A stretch of 64,000 bases of DNA from Io17-Chloro-G2 sp963663135. GTDB taxonomy: Bacteria; Chloroflexota; Dehalococcoidia; Lucifugimonadales; UBA3495. The notes under the pieces are model-generated. The model made no database searches. It saw only the letters and a list, made by a program, of their open reading frames with translations, and was not told where the DNA came from. Below, piece after piece: positions 8,655 through 17,862 of this stretch (position 1 is the first letter of the stretch; each line of letters opens with the position of its first letter). The translations under genes were made by a program, and so were the position numbers. Location of the stretch: positions 310,001-374,000 of the forward strand of contig CAXXRM010000003.1 in assembly GCA_963663135.2 (NCBI GenBank), written 5' to 3'.

Positions 8655-9350
8655 TCGCAGGGTGGGAGCACGGCCTTTCGATTATTGAGCATAGCCCGCA
8701 TACCCGGTTCTTGATGTGCTTGTCGAACTTCATCGTGAGCTTGCCGAACCACGGGCTCAGGTACCTTCCACCAGCTTGGGGCGCGCTTGGGACGAAGGGA
8801 CCAGCCCTTCTCTGGCCGCAATCGACGCTCTCTACTGCCATTCGCCTCTTCCCTTCTCCGTCCGCCTCTCTCTACCATGATAGTCAGCCCAGCCGGCCGA
8901 CCGTTCCTCGGGGTCCGGGCCAGGGTGCCTGCCCAAGTTGAATGGGGCAAAACGGGAGGAAATGAGAGGGAAACGAAAAATTCCCCGGTACTCGGCCCAG
9001 GGTCTTCGATTTTCACCAGGGTGTTGACCAATTCCTTATCGTCTTTCGGCTCTGCTCAGAATGCATCCTGAGCCTGTCGAAGGGCCTGAGGCGGACCGAG
9101 AAGCATTCGTTCCTTATTCGTTCCCGCGGGGAACGAATGGTCAAGGCCAACGATTCTGGCAATAATCGAAGGGCCCTGGGCGAGAGACCGCGATGATTGA
9201 TAATCGGCGTCTGGACTGATAGCCTCTCGTTGTTCGGACTGTGAGTCCCAAGTAGTGGTTGCCAGGTATCGAGGGTAGGCGCGCCGCTTTAGGCGCTTGG
9301 TTTTTAGCAGGCTCCGGCGGCTGTTGCCGGCAAAACTTAGGAGGAAGGGC
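8655..9350. other. Intergenic stretch without a supported gene
   Basis: Short frames here overlap on both strands and none resembles a known protein or has a good ribosome-binding site. Near 9066-9090 lies GCCTGTCGAAGGGCCTGAGG, a kind of short dispersed repeat common in bacterial genomes; a degenerate form is near 8720-8760. Confidence 0.5.
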
Positions 9351-10484
9351 TTGACCACCAGTTCTCGGGATGCTGTCGTGGTTGGCGGCGGTATCATCGG
9401 TTGTTTGACCTCGTACTTGTTGGCCCGGCAGGGCTTGACGGTTACCCTGCTGGAAGCCGACGCCGTGGGCAGCCATGCGTCGGGGTTTGCTTTTGGGGAG
9501 ATGGGCGCCACCGAGGGGGCCGGAATTCCCGACCCGCTGCTGGGGTTCAGCATTTGGTCGTTGCAGCGCCACATCACCCTGGCGCCCGAACTCAAACAGG
9601 TATCGGGTGTCGACAACAACCATGAGGTGTGCGGCCGCCTGAAATTGGCCTTTACTCCCAAGGAGGTTCAAGCCTACAAGAAAGACTTGGAGTGGCAGCA
9701 GCAGGTCGAAGAGCTTCAGGTAGACTGGTTGGAACCCTCAGAAATTGTGAAGGTGGAGCCAAGGACGAATCCGGACTGCATTGGAGGGACCTACGTCCAG
9801 GGAGCCGGTTCGGTGGAGCCCTACCGGTATACCTTGGCCGCAGGACAAGCGGCGGAACGCACCGGAGTGGAGATCCTGAACCGGCGCGCTACGGGCCTGA
9901 TCTCCGACGGCGACACCTGCCGGGGCGTGACCTGGGAAAACGGCTCTTTGGAAGCAGGCGTGGTGGTCTTGGCGATGGGGCCCTGGAGCGGACAGGCGTC
10001 CGATTGGTGCCGCTTCGATATCCCGATCACGCCTCTGAAGGGCCAGATTCTCCGTTTGCAGCACGGGGGAGAGCCCATCAGGACCTCCATCCATTACGAC
10101 GGCAACTATGTGGTCACCAAACCCGACGGCCTGACCTGGGCGGGCACCACCGAGGAACTTGCCGGATTCGACGACACACCCACCGCTGAAGCCAGGGATA
10201 GCATCATCGACTCCCTCAGGACCATGGTTCCATCCCTGTCCGACGCCAAACTGGTGCAGCAAACAGCGTGTTTAAGGCCTTTGTCGGGCGACGGGCTGCC
10301 CATAGTTGGGAAGGCGCCGGGCTGGCGGAACCTCTATCTGGGCACCGGCGCCGGACGGAAGGGCATCCTGTGGAGCACCGGCATGTGCCAGGGGTTGGCA
10401 GACCTGATCCTGAACGGCGCTTCTGAAGTCCCCGGGGTTTCCAGCCTGGACCCAGCCCGTTTTAGCCCAGGTCGGACCGATTAG
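9351..10484 (+). CDS. FAD-dependent oxidoreductase, DAO family
   Basis: A glycine/D-amino-acid-oxidase type flavoprotein of 377 residues. The dinucleotide motif VVVGGGIIG is near residue 9. The C-terminal FAD-contacting part contains CLRPLSGDGLPIVG and LYLGTGAGRKGI. It probably oxidises an amine or amino acid; the substrate is not evident. A longer frame begins at 9297, but TTG at 9351 has AGGAGG six bases upstream and fits the usual N-terminus close to the GxGxxG motif. It is convergent with the ComB-like gene. Confidence 0.85.
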   Translation: MTTSSRDAVVVGGGIIGCLTSYLLARQGLTVTLLEADAVGSHASGFAFGEMGATEGAGIPDPLLGFSIWSLQRHITLAPELKQVSGVDNNHEVCGRLKLAFTPKEVQAYKKDLEWQQQVEELQVDWLEPSEIVKVEPRTNPDCIGGTYVQGAGSVEPYRYTLAAGQAAERTGVEILNRRATGLISDGDTCRGVTWENGSLEAGVVVLAMGPWSGQASDWCRFDIPITPLKGQILRLQHGGEPIRTSIHYDGNYVVTKPDGLTWAGTTEELAGFDDTPTAEARDSIIDSLRTMVPSLSDAKLVQQTACLRPLSGDGLPIVGKAPGWRNLYLGTGAGRKGILWSTGMCQGLADLILNGASEVPGVSSLDPARFSPGRTD

Positions 10485-10523
10485 CCGGACCGGGCTTCGG
10501 CTCTGGAGTCATGCCTGCGTTCT

Positions 10524-11213
10524 TCAGGCCGGGTACTTTCGGGCTACCAGGAGTCCTCTTTCTTTAACCACTCTCATCGCGAATGGATAGCGGTCTGCTT
10601 CCAGGGCCATTTCCAGGTCTTCGGGATGATATTGAGGCTGGCTGGAATCATAGAATCTACGGGTAGAGCCGCCTTCCTTGACCAACCGTCCCACGGAGTA
10701 TGCGTCAGGCCGGCGGCCTTCCAAAAGGTTCCGCAGGAACATCGCGCAATGCTCGTCCTCGTCAGCGCGGACCACCCCCTGGTCTCCCATGGCCACCACG
10801 GTAACTAGGGCGGGGTCTTTGGTCCAAATGGCGTCGACCGTGGCTTGAGCCACTACCAGGGAACCCAGGAATATTTCATCCGCCCGCGACGCCGCAGCCA
10901 CTCCCACAACGCCGGCCCTGGTTGACTGGATCACCGTCTTGTCGGTGAAGTCGAATTGGGATGCCTCATATGGGGAATTGCCAAGGTCAAACCCTTCGGG
11001 AGGGCTCCCGTCAACCTCTCCCATCAGCACGTCGCCAACGCCCCGGCCGTACAACGTTCGGGCCTGCTCCACGTCTGCCACCATGGTGATCATTGTGGCG
11101 CCCCGATCGAAAGCGACGGCGGCGGTGGTGAATGCCCGGAACACGTCAACGATGATAACCGTTCCCCGGGCCTCTTTGGCGTCGTGAATGAGACTTCCCA
11201 ATAATACCTGCAT
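10524..11213 (-). CDS. ComB-like 2-phosphosulfolactate phosphatase family protein
   Basis: The 229-residue protein has the ComB family pattern: VIIVDVFRAFTTAAVAFDRG near residue 20, LGNSPYEAS, and IQSTRAGVVGV. ComB removes phosphate from 2-phosphosulfolactate in coenzyme M synthesis. Bacterial members outside methanogens usually have unproven substrates, so the family call is firmer than the reaction. The ATG at 11213 has AAGGAT upstream; the longer frame to 11354 has no family match. Nothing else is recognisable in 11214-11739. Confidence 0.85.
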   Translation of the reverse strand: MQVLLGSLIHDAKEARGTVIIVDVFRAFTTAAVAFDRGATMITMVADVEQARTLYGRGVGDVLMGEVDGSPPEGFDLGNSPYEASQFDFTDKTVIQSTRAGVVGVAAASRADEIFLGSLVVAQATVDAIWTKDPALVTVVAMGDQGVVRADEDEHCAMFLRNLLEGRRPDAYSVGRLVKEGGSTRRFYDSSQPQYHPEDLEMALEADRYPFAMRVVKERGLLVARKYPA

Positions 11214-11739
11214 TGCGATCCTTCTTGATTGGAGTTGGAGCCACCGCCCCGGTTGGTGAAGTTGGGACGGGTTACATGCCATAACGCGTGGGTTGGCAGC
11301 GTAGATCCAGGAAACTCGACTTGCATCAACGCTGCCAAGAACGTCGACGCACATCCATCGGGCAGGAATGGACCGGATTGGCTGGTTGCCTACTGGAGCG
11401 TCGTTTAAACCGTTGTGGGCGCTTCACCGAATGCTCCGCGGCGGCATCCCGCCTATTTGGGAGCAAGGTTCGAACGTCGAATGGTGCGACGGGATCCCGG
11501 CCGAAATTGCTGACCCGAGAGTGCGGTTGGATTTCACGAAAATTTTAGCACTTACCGCCGCGGGATTAAATCGGGAATCTTATGACAACTCGGGAAACCG
11601 GCCCATAGACGGGCCTTCTCACCGACGGTTCCTGGCGATGGCCCTTCCGTGGACATGCCGACGTAGGGTTAGGCGCCGGTATGCCCCCGCCCAACGGCTA
11701 TAGGCACCGCGAACGAATGCCGTTGGGCCGAATGCGCCA

Positions 11740-11769
11740 TTGCGATACGGTCAACCGGATTGCTATGAT
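11740..11769 (+). promoter_or_regulatory. Probable promoter of the HemQ-like gene
   Basis: TTGCGA, an 18-bp spacer and TATGAT. The expected start near 11776 is just before the coding region. Confidence 0.5.
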
Positions 11770-11809
11770 TATTCAATGGACTTGAAAGTCTTGGAGGATG
11801 GTGGTCGGA

Positions 11810-12517
11810 ATGACCCAAGCTGGGGAACCCAAGGGAAAACGGGATTTCGTCAAGTACTCTTTTTTCAAGGTGTCGCCCGAGTGGCGGAGTTTGTCACAAG
11901 ACCGACGGGACCGGAGCAAGAGAGAGTTCGCCGATGTCATCGGTGAGTTTTCCGACCGGGTTACCATGGCCAGCTACAGCCTGGTGGGGACCCGGGGCGA
12001 CGCGGACCTGATGCTGTGGAAAATCAGTCCTGAGTTGGATGCCATCGACCAATTGATGTCCCAACTCAACCGTACAGAATTGGCCGCCCACCTGACCATC
12101 CCCCACTCCTACTTGGCAATGACCCGGCGTTCTCCCTACGTAGACCAGCATCAGCATCCCGGAAGCGAGGGAGCTAGCCCGACGATGCGTATCGTGGGCC
12201 GAAAGTATCTCTTCATCTACCCATTTGTGAAGACCCACGACTGGTATCAACTGCCTCTTGCAGAGCGCCAACGCCTGATGGGCGAGCATTTCACCATTGG
12301 CCACCGATACCCGGACGTGAAAATCAGTACGGCGTATTCCTTTGGGTTGGACGATCAGGAGTTCGTTCTGGGGTTCGAAACCGATGATCCGGCGTCTTTC
12401 TTGGACCTGGTTGCCGACCTGCGGGAATCGGAGGCCCGGCCTTACACGGAAAGGGACACGCCGATATTTACCTGCCTGGCCAAGCCGCTGACTGCATGCC
12501 TGGACGCCCTGGGTTAG
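11810..12517 (+). CDS. hemQ: Chlorite dismutase family protein, HemQ/coproheme decarboxylase-like
   Basis: HemQ (ChdC) turns coproheme III into heme b in the coproporphyrin-dependent pathway. Y137 and K141 in the YPFVK motif match the catalytic Tyr and Lys of ChdC proteins. H160 in the GEH motif fits the proximal heme ligand when the four-residue shorter loop is counted. The distal Arg of true chlorite dismutases is not evident. The protein has 235 residues. ATG 11798 touches the GGAGG and is a less likely start than ATG 11810. No other heme gene is adjacent. Confidence 0.85.
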   Translation: MTQAGEPKGKRDFVKYSFFKVSPEWRSLSQDRRDRSKREFADVIGEFSDRVTMASYSLVGTRGDADLMLWKISPELDAIDQLMSQLNRTELAAHLTIPHSYLAMTRRSPYVDQHQHPGSEGASPTMRIVGRKYLFIYPFVKTHDWYQLPLAERQRLMGEHFTIGHRYPDVKISTAYSFGLDDQEFVLGFETDDPASFLDLVADLRESEARPYTERDTPIFTCLAKPLTACLDALG

Positions 12518-12620
12518 CCTCATGGGCCGCCTTTGCGCCCGTGTTGCCCTCGGCAGAGGCATCCCGGTCCCGGCTATCCTCTGGATTGGGGGCCGGTGAA
12601 CGGGACTGCCCCGATCTGTT

Positions 12621-14903
12621 TTAACTAGTGCCTTCCAGGTTTTTCATGTGGTTCATGGCTGAACCGGCCCGGAACCAGGCAATTTGGCCCTCGTTCATGG
12701 AGTGCCGAAGTTGAACGGTATCTTCGGAGCCGTCGCCGTGTTTCAACAGGCATTGCACCGGGCGTCCCGGCGCCAAATCGTTCAGCCCCAACAAACTGAC
12801 CCGGTCGTCCGCCTGGATTAGTTCGTAGTCTTCCGGGTCTTCGAAAGTTAGGGGCAGCACCCCCTGCTTTTTCAGGTTGGATTCGTGGATGCGGGCGAAG
12901 CTGCGCGTGATAATCGCCGCTGCTCCTAACATGCGCGGCGACATAGCCGCATGCTCTCGGCTGCTCCCCTCTCCATAGTTGTGGTCTCCAACGGCCACCC
13001 ACCGGGTTCCTTGCGCCATGTAGGCGCGGGCTACCTGGGGTATCGGCAGGACCTCCTCGCCGGACAACTGGTTTTTGCCGGTGCCCGGGTCATCGGTAAA
13101 AGCGTTCACCGCGCCAAGGAACATGTTATCGCTCAGGTTGTTCAGATGCCCCCGGAAGCGCAACCAGGGACCGGCAGGAGATATATGGTCAGTGGTGCAT
13201 TTGCCTTGGGCTTTTACCAGCACTGGAATATCGACGAAGTCGTTGCCATCCCAGGCGGTCCAGGGGTCCAGGATTTGAAGCCGATTGCTTTGGGGGTCGA
13301 CCACAACCGCCACGTCTTCCCCGGATTCCGGCGGCTCCACGTAACCCAATTGGCCGGGGTCGAACCCTTGCGGCGGCACTTCCGGCGCTGGCTTAGGCGG
13401 GTCCAACTTGAACTCCTCGCCGTCGGCGCCGGTTAAGGTGTCGGTCAATGGATTGAAGCTAAGCCTTCCTCCCAACCCGAGGGCCACCGCCAACTCCGGG
13501 CTGGCGATGAAGTTCATGGTCTCCGGGTTGGCGTCATTTCGGGCCGGGAAGTTTCGGTTGTAAGAAGTTACGATTGAATTTTGCTCGCCTTTGCTGACTT
13601 GGCTGCGGTCCCACTGACCGATACAGGGGCCACAGGCGTTTGCCAAAACCGTGCCCCCGACTTCTTCCATGGCGGCCTGCAGACCGTCCCGCTCAATAGT
13701 GGCCCGGATCTGCTCAGACCCGGGGGTGACCAACAACCCGCTGGCAACGGTCAACCCGTGGGCGCTCGCCTGGCGGGATACGTCGGCCACGCGGCTCATG
13801 TCCTCATAGGAAGAGTTTGTGCAACTCCCGACCAAGGCCATGGATATCTTGTCCGGAAAGTTGTTCTCCCGCACTTCCCGGGCCAAGGCGGATATGGGCC
13901 GGGCCCTATCCGGTGAGTGGGGGCCTGTAACCTGGGGTTCCAGCTTGTTCAGGTCGATTTCCACAATCTGGTCAAAGAATTGGGCCGGTTCGCGCTCGAC
14001 CTCCGGGTCGGCCACCAGCAGGTGTTTGTACTGCTCGGCCACGTCCACCAATCCCGCCCGCCGTGTGGCTCTGAGGTACGCCGCCATCCGGTGGTCATAG
14101 GGGTAGATGTCCCCGGTTGCGCCCAGTTCAGCGCCCATGTTGGTAGTGGTGGCCTTGCCGGTGCAGCTGATCGACTGGGTCCCAGGGCCGAAATATTCGA
14201 TGATGGCGTTGGTGCCCCCGGCTACGGTGAGAACGCCGGCCAAGTAGATGATGATGTCTTTGGGAGCGGTCCAGCCCTGTAGTTCGCCGGTAAGATGTAC
14301 TCCAATCAGGGTTGGATATCTCACCTCCCAGGGCAAACCCGCCATGACATCGGCGGCGTCAGCCCCGCCTACCCCAATGGCCAGCATGCCCAAGCCTCCC
14401 GCATTGGGTGTATGGGAATCCGTCCCGATTAGCAACCCCCCAGGAAAGGCGTAGTTTTCCAGCACTACCTGGTGCACGATGCCGCTACCGGGCTTCCAGA
14501 AGCCCATGCCATACTTGCGGCACGAGCTTTCCAGGAACTGGTAAACCTCGTCATTTTCGTTCAGGGCATCCTGGAGATCCGAAGAAGCGCCGACGCGGGC
14601 CTGGATCAGGTGGTCGCAGTGCACAGTCGTGGGCACCGCCACCGAGGACCGACCCGATTGGGCAAACTGGAGAATGGCCATTTGGCCCGTGACGTCTTGA
14701 TGGGCCACCCGGTCCGGGTTCACCATGATATAGCTTTGTCCCGGCGCGAGTTCCGCTTCGGCGGGGTCGTCGAGGTGGCCCAGCAGCACCTTTTCAGCCA
14801 GGGTCAGCGGGCGGTTCAGGCGGGACCGGACCACTTCCAGGTTCCGCTCCATTTTCTGGTAGGCAGCGGTGACGAATTCAGGGGTAGAGTCTATTACGTT
14901 CAT
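12621..14903 (-). CDS. acn: Aconitate hydratase, mitochondrial type
   Basis: Aconitase interconverts citrate and isocitrate in the TCA cycle. At 760 residues it matches the mitochondrial-type family rather than AcnA/IRP1 or AcnB. Marks include VPTTVHCDHLI, GTDSHTPNAGGLGMLAIGVG, the cluster cysteines in GSCTNSSYED and ACGPCIGQW, and the swivelling-domain motif GDHNYGEGSSREHAA. The ATG is 36 bases from a perfect inverted repeat (14940-14969). The gene lies downstream of the ferredoxin on the same strand and may share its transcript. Confidence 0.97.
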   Translation of the reverse strand: MNVIDSTPEFVTAAYQKMERNLEVVRSRLNRPLTLAEKVLLGHLDDPAEAELAPGQSYIMVNPDRVAHQDVTGQMAILQFAQSGRSSVAVPTTVHCDHLIQARVGASSDLQDALNENDEVYQFLESSCRKYGMGFWKPGSGIVHQVVLENYAFPGGLLIGTDSHTPNAGGLGMLAIGVGGADAADVMAGLPWEVRYPTLIGVHLTGELQGWTAPKDIIIYLAGVLTVAGGTNAIIEYFGPGTQSISCTGKATTTNMGAELGATGDIYPYDHRMAAYLRATRRAGLVDVAEQYKHLLVADPEVEREPAQFFDQIVEIDLNKLEPQVTGPHSPDRARPISALAREVRENNFPDKISMALVGSCTNSSYEDMSRVADVSRQASAHGLTVASGLLVTPGSEQIRATIERDGLQAAMEEVGGTVLANACGPCIGQWDRSQVSKGEQNSIVTSYNRNFPARNDANPETMNFIASPELAVALGLGGRLSFNPLTDTLTGADGEEFKLDPPKPAPEVPPQGFDPGQLGYVEPPESGEDVAVVVDPQSNRLQILDPWTAWDGNDFVDIPVLVKAQGKCTTDHISPAGPWLRFRGHLNNLSDNMFLGAVNAFTDDPGTGKNQLSGEEVLPIPQVARAYMAQGTRWVAVGDHNYGEGSSREHAAMSPRMLGAAAIITRSFARIHESNLKKQGVLPLTFEDPEDYELIQADDRVSLLGLNDLAPGRPVQCLLKHGDGSEDTVQLRHSMNEGQIAWFRAGSAMNHMKNLEGTS

Positions 14904-14939
14904 CGTTCATCTCCGGCGGGTTGGCCGTTTAACGTTAGA

Positions 14940-14969
14940 AAACCTTTAAAGGAGACCCTTTAAAGGTTT
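14940..14969. promoter_or_regulatory. Perfect 13-bp inverted repeat between fdx and acn
   Basis: AAACCTTTAAAGG-AGAC-CCTTTAAAGGTTT. On the minus strand it lies 43 bases after the ferredoxin stop and 36 bases before the aconitase start. It could be an operator for acn or a hairpin that limits readthrough. No strong T-tract follows on either strand, which favours an operator or a regulatory hairpin. Confidence 0.6.
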
Positions 14970-15012
14970 AGTAAACCCGGGTTGGGCGGATATTCCGATT
15001 GGGAGCCGGGGG

Positions 15013-15282
15013 CTATTTCCGCCTCAAGTCCGAAGGGTCGGTGTTCTTAAAGTAGTCGTAGTTGGACGCGACGTAGGTGGACCATTGGGGAGGTGTGGCA
15101 TCCTCGGCGAATATGGCGGTCACGGGGCAAACGGGTTCACAAGCCGCGCAATCGATGCATTCGTCGGGGTTGATGTAGAACATATCGTCTTCGTCACGGG
15201 TGTAAATGCAGTCCACCGGGCACACATCAACGCACGATGAGTCTTTCACGCCGACGCAGGGCTCGGTTATGATGTAGGTCAT
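15013..15282 (-). CDS. fdxA: 7Fe/8Fe-type bacterial ferredoxin
   Basis: A small electron carrier of 89 residues. The first cluster motif starts at C9 (CVGVKDSSC, then CP), and the second reads CIDCAACEPVCP. The wide spacing C-x7-C in the first site is typical of FdxA proteins with one 3Fe-4S and one 4Fe-4S cluster. The C-terminal extension (SNYDYFKN) is usual in this group. The ATG at 15282 follows AAGGAG with good spacing, so the longer frame is rejected. Its redox partner is unknown. Confidence 0.93.
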   Translation of the reverse strand: MTYIITEPCVGVKDSSCVDVCPVDCIYTRDEDDMFYINPDECIDCAACEPVCPVTAIFAEDATPPQWSTYVASNYDYFKNTDPSDLRRK

Positions 15283-15354
15283 CCTATCGGCTCCTTCTGT
15301 TGTCGCTTCTATCCACGTTTCAGCCAAGCGAATCTTGCCCACTGAAGCAGCAGA

Positions 15355-15382
15355 ATTATAGCATAGCTATTGACGTTTGCAA
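15355..15382 (-). promoter_or_regulatory. Probable ferredoxin promoter
   Basis: On the minus strand: TTGCAA, a 16-bp spacer and a perfect TATAAT. The expected start leaves a leader of about 65 bases before the ATG at 15282. Confidence 0.6.
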
Positions 15383-15454
15383 TCAGGATTCGGGGGTGTG
15401 TTCGCAGAACCGGGGAATGAGGGGGCGTAATGGGAGGTGAGAGTCGAATCTCTG

Positions 15455-15895
15455 CTAAAGCACCAATCCGTAGGTGCGTTTCTTGATTGCCAGGTTAACA
15501 AAGGTTTCGGTCCTCTGTACGCCATCGATGACGCCTATCTTGGTGCGTAAGAACGTGCCCAGGCTCTCGGCGGACTCAAGCCCCGCCCAGATGAAGACGT
15601 CAAAGGCTCCAGTGGTTATAGCCACGTAATGGGCTTCGTTGAGGGAGGCGATGGACTCTGCCACAGCATCGGATTTTCCCGGGCCGGTTTGCAGCCCGAT
15701 CAGGGCGGTGGTGGCGTAGCCCAGTTTTTCCAGGTTTGGGACCGCAATGACTTTGACCACATCATCTTGAATCAAGCGGCGCAGGCGCCGGCGAACCGTA
15801 CCCTCACTGACTCCAACCTCTCGAGCGATTTTGGCATTAGAAGCCCGCCCATCTACCTGCAAAAGGCTGATAATCTTGCGGTCCAGTTCGTCCAT
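15455..15895 (-). CDS. Lrp/AsnC family transcriptional regulator
   Basis: A one-domain pair typical of Lrp/AsnC: an N-terminal winged helix (LDRKIISLLQVDGRASNAKI, REVGVSEGTVRRRLRRL) and a C-terminal RAM ligand-binding domain (residues about 65-145). These proteins usually sense amino acids. The ATG at 15895 has GGGAG eight bases upstream and is preferred over the GTG at 15904. The AT-rich upstream region (15930-16100) contains a palindrome TTTACGTAAA near 16018 that could be an autoregulatory site (inference). Confidence 0.92.
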   Translation of the reverse strand: MDELDRKIISLLQVDGRASNAKIAREVGVSEGTVRRRLRRLIQDDVVKVIAVPNLEKLGYATTALIGLQTGPGKSDAVAESIASLNEAHYVAITTGAFDVFIWAGLESAESLGTFLRTKIGVIDGVQRTETFVNLAIKKRTYGLVL

Positions 15896-16441
15896 TAAGG
15901 CCACTCCCGTTATTTCTAGCGGTCTTTTTGCTCAAGGGATAATAGGTGAGGGGTACTAGCCTGTCAATACCGCAACATTTAGGACGAATTGCGTTTTGGT
16001 GAAAAACGACTAACGGTTTTTACGTAAACCGCAATTGTGCAGAATTAGTGGTAATTCATCCGAATTAAGAGTCATTATAGATGATTTTCAGCTGTTTGGC
16101 TATTCTAATATCCGATTTGAGATGATTCCAAATTGGTGGTCCGATGGGACGACAGGCGGCGCCGAAAAAGCTGGCCAACTTCAAACCGTCGTTCGCTAGA
16201 CTGACATTCCGGTAACGCTGGGGTGAGGGACCTAAAGTGCCACCCGACCCAAGCGTTGCCGGCCCCCTTTACACTCACGACGGAGGAAGATTGGCTCAAT
16301 GAAATGCCCGACTGCGATGACTCCAGCCTTCTCGTCCCACCACGGGGGCCGACGAAGGGGGCCGAACGCCCCGCTCACAGTAAGACGTAAATGCGCTCGG
16401 GCAGCAAAACTCGATTGCCTTGGAATTTACCTACAACCGGT
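15896..16441. other. AT-rich intergenic region
   Basis: No gene is supported here. The part from 15940 to 16130 is clearly richer in A and T than its surroundings, with repeats of AATTAG/AATTCG type. It probably holds the control region of the Lrp-type gene. Confidence 0.5.
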
Positions 16442-16470
16442 TTGGAAACTAGCGTCATTGGGTTTACAAT
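16442..16470 (+). promoter_or_regulatory. Probable rpsT promoter
   Basis: TTGGAA, a 17-bp spacer and TACAAT. The leader to the rpsT start at 16587 would be about 110 bases. Confidence 0.45.
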
Positions 16471-16586
16471 ACATTATCGCCAATTTTGGCCGAATGGATT
16501 GCCTGGTCGAATTTTGGGATTGAACTTTGGATGCCGGACTAGGGGCTAACTCGTGCCCCGGTCAATATATAGCCCGGAGGACTGAA

Positions 16587-16940
16587 TTGCCCGCAAAAAA
16601 GACTGCCCGTCAAGCTCTGAAACGCACCGCCCGAAACCGGAGTGCCCGCACGGTTACCAGGACCACACTGGCAACTGCGGCGCGGTCAATAAACTCGGGG
16701 GACGTTGACGTGGCCGAGCGAGCGGTTCTGGGGGCCATCAGCGCCTTGGACCGGGCGGTCCAAAAGGGTGTCCTCCACAAAAACAACGCTTCCCGTCGAA
16801 AATCGCGGCTTTCTATCAAGCTCAATCGCCTGCTGACCGATGATCCCATCGTGTCTTCCCCGGTTCCTAGTCAGTCCCGGGGAAGACAGGCCCCTCGGTC
16901 CTCCGGCGGCAGACGCCAGAACCGCGGCAGGTCCGGTTAA
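16587..16940 (+). CDS. rpsT: 30S ribosomal protein S20
   Basis: S20 binds 16S rRNA early in 30S assembly. The basic helical protein begins PAKKTARQALKRTARNRSA and has the conserved VQKGVLHKNNASRRKSRL block near residues 70-87. The start is TTG at 16587, with GGAGG six bases upstream; a weak start codon is common for this gene. At 117 residues it is about 30 longer than usual because of a basic Ser/Arg/Gly-rich tail. It appears to be monocistronic. Confidence 0.94.
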   Translation: MPAKKTARQALKRTARNRSARTVTRTTLATAARSINSGDVDVAERAVLGAISALDRAVQKGVLHKNNASRRKSRLSIKLNRLLTDDPIVSSPVPSQSRGRQAPRSSGGRRQNRGRSG

Positions 16941-16981
16941 CCCCTCCGCTTATTGGCCTTTTCCGGCGGATTTTTCCCCAG

Positions 16982-17004
16982 GCCCTTGGGCTGACCCCAA
17001 GGGC
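16982..17004 (+). terminator. Hairpin after rpsT
   Basis: GCCCTTGGG-CTGAC-CCCAAGGGC, 41 bases after the rpsT stop. The stem is strong, but no T-tract follows. Confidence 0.45.
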
Positions 17005-17054
17005 GTCTGCTCATCTCATGGCGGCAAACCCCAGTACCCAGTGACGGCGGTTCG

Positions 17055-17083
17055 TTGACAGTTGGCAGGCCGTTTGCTAGCCT
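17055..17083 (+). promoter_or_regulatory. Probable lexA promoter
   Basis: Consensus TTGACA, a 17-bp spacer and TAGCCT, upstream of lexA. I see no GAAC-N4-GTTC or CTG-N10-CAG type SOS box, so the operator may be of an unfamiliar type. Confidence 0.5.
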
Positions 17084-17127
17084 GCTTTCAGAACGCCTGA
17101 TTTAGTGTGTCTTTTGACGGGGGCCCA

Positions 17128-17781
17128 ATGATTTCTAAGAAACCCATGCCGGCGCGCCGGCGCCGCATCTTGGACTTTATTCAAGAGTTCATCTCGGAGA
17201 ACGGAATTCCACCGACCGTGAGGGACGTGCAGAAAGCCTGCGAAATCAGCTCAACCTCAGTGGTGGACTACAACCTCCGTATCCTTGACCGCGATGGATA
17301 CCTGAACCGGCGGCCGGACGTCGCCCGGGGAATTGAATTGCTGGACGGAGAGGGTCAACCAGTTTCTACGGCGCCCCGGGTTCAAGTTGTTGGCAATATC
17401 GCCGCGGGCAGCCCTCTGCCGGCTTTTTCCACGGAAGGGGCCGACTCCAGCGCCGAATTCGACACGATAGAGATTTCTCCGGACCTGCAACGGCGATTCG
17501 GAAAGCTCTTCGGACTAGCGGTCAAGGGCACTTCAATGATAGATGCTTTGGTTGATGATGGGGACGTGGTGATTTTTCGGCCTACCCAACAGGCGGAAAC
17601 GGGTGAAATGGTGGTGGCTTGGTTGAAAGACCGGGAGGAAGCTACTCTCAAAAAGTTTTACCCGGAAGGCGACCGTATCCGGCTGCAACCCGCTAATAGC
17701 CGGATGAAACCTATCTATTGCGATGCCGGCAATGTGGAAATCAAAGGGAAAGTGGTGGCGGTGATCCGCAAGTTCTCCTGA
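17128..17781 (+). CDS. lexA: LexA repressor
   Basis: LexA represses DNA-damage genes and cuts itself when RecA filaments form. The N-terminal winged helix covers about residues 8-65 (RRILDFIQEFISENGIPPTV). The cleavage site is A93-G94 in NIAAGSPLP. The catalytic pair is S136 (KGTSMID) and K175 (EATLKKF). Length is 217 residues. The ATG at 17128 has GGGGG close upstream; a GTG at 17107 is less likely. The recognition helix (SSTSVVDYNLRIL) departs from the Gram-positive form, in line with a different operator. Confidence 0.95.
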   Translation: MISKKPMPARRRRILDFIQEFISENGIPPTVRDVQKACEISSTSVVDYNLRILDRDGYLNRRPDVARGIELLDGEGQPVSTAPRVQVVGNIAAGSPLPAFSTEGADSSAEFDTIEISPDLQRRFGKLFGLAVKGTSMIDALVDDGDVVIFRPTQQAETGEMVVAWLKDREEATLKKFYPEGDRIRLQPANSRMKPIYCDAGNVEIKGKVVAVIRKFS

Positions 17782-17862
17782 TGGTGACGCGGCCTCAGGA
17801 GATGCCGACCCAGCGGGCCCTTGGGACGGACCTCCCCGGCTATGACGGTGGCAAGCGCAACC

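Noticed and set aside
11214..11739. Plus-strand frame 11368-11703 as a gene
   Set aside because: No SD, no family resemblance and a composition like non-coding DNA; it also ends before the HemQ promoter without clear function.
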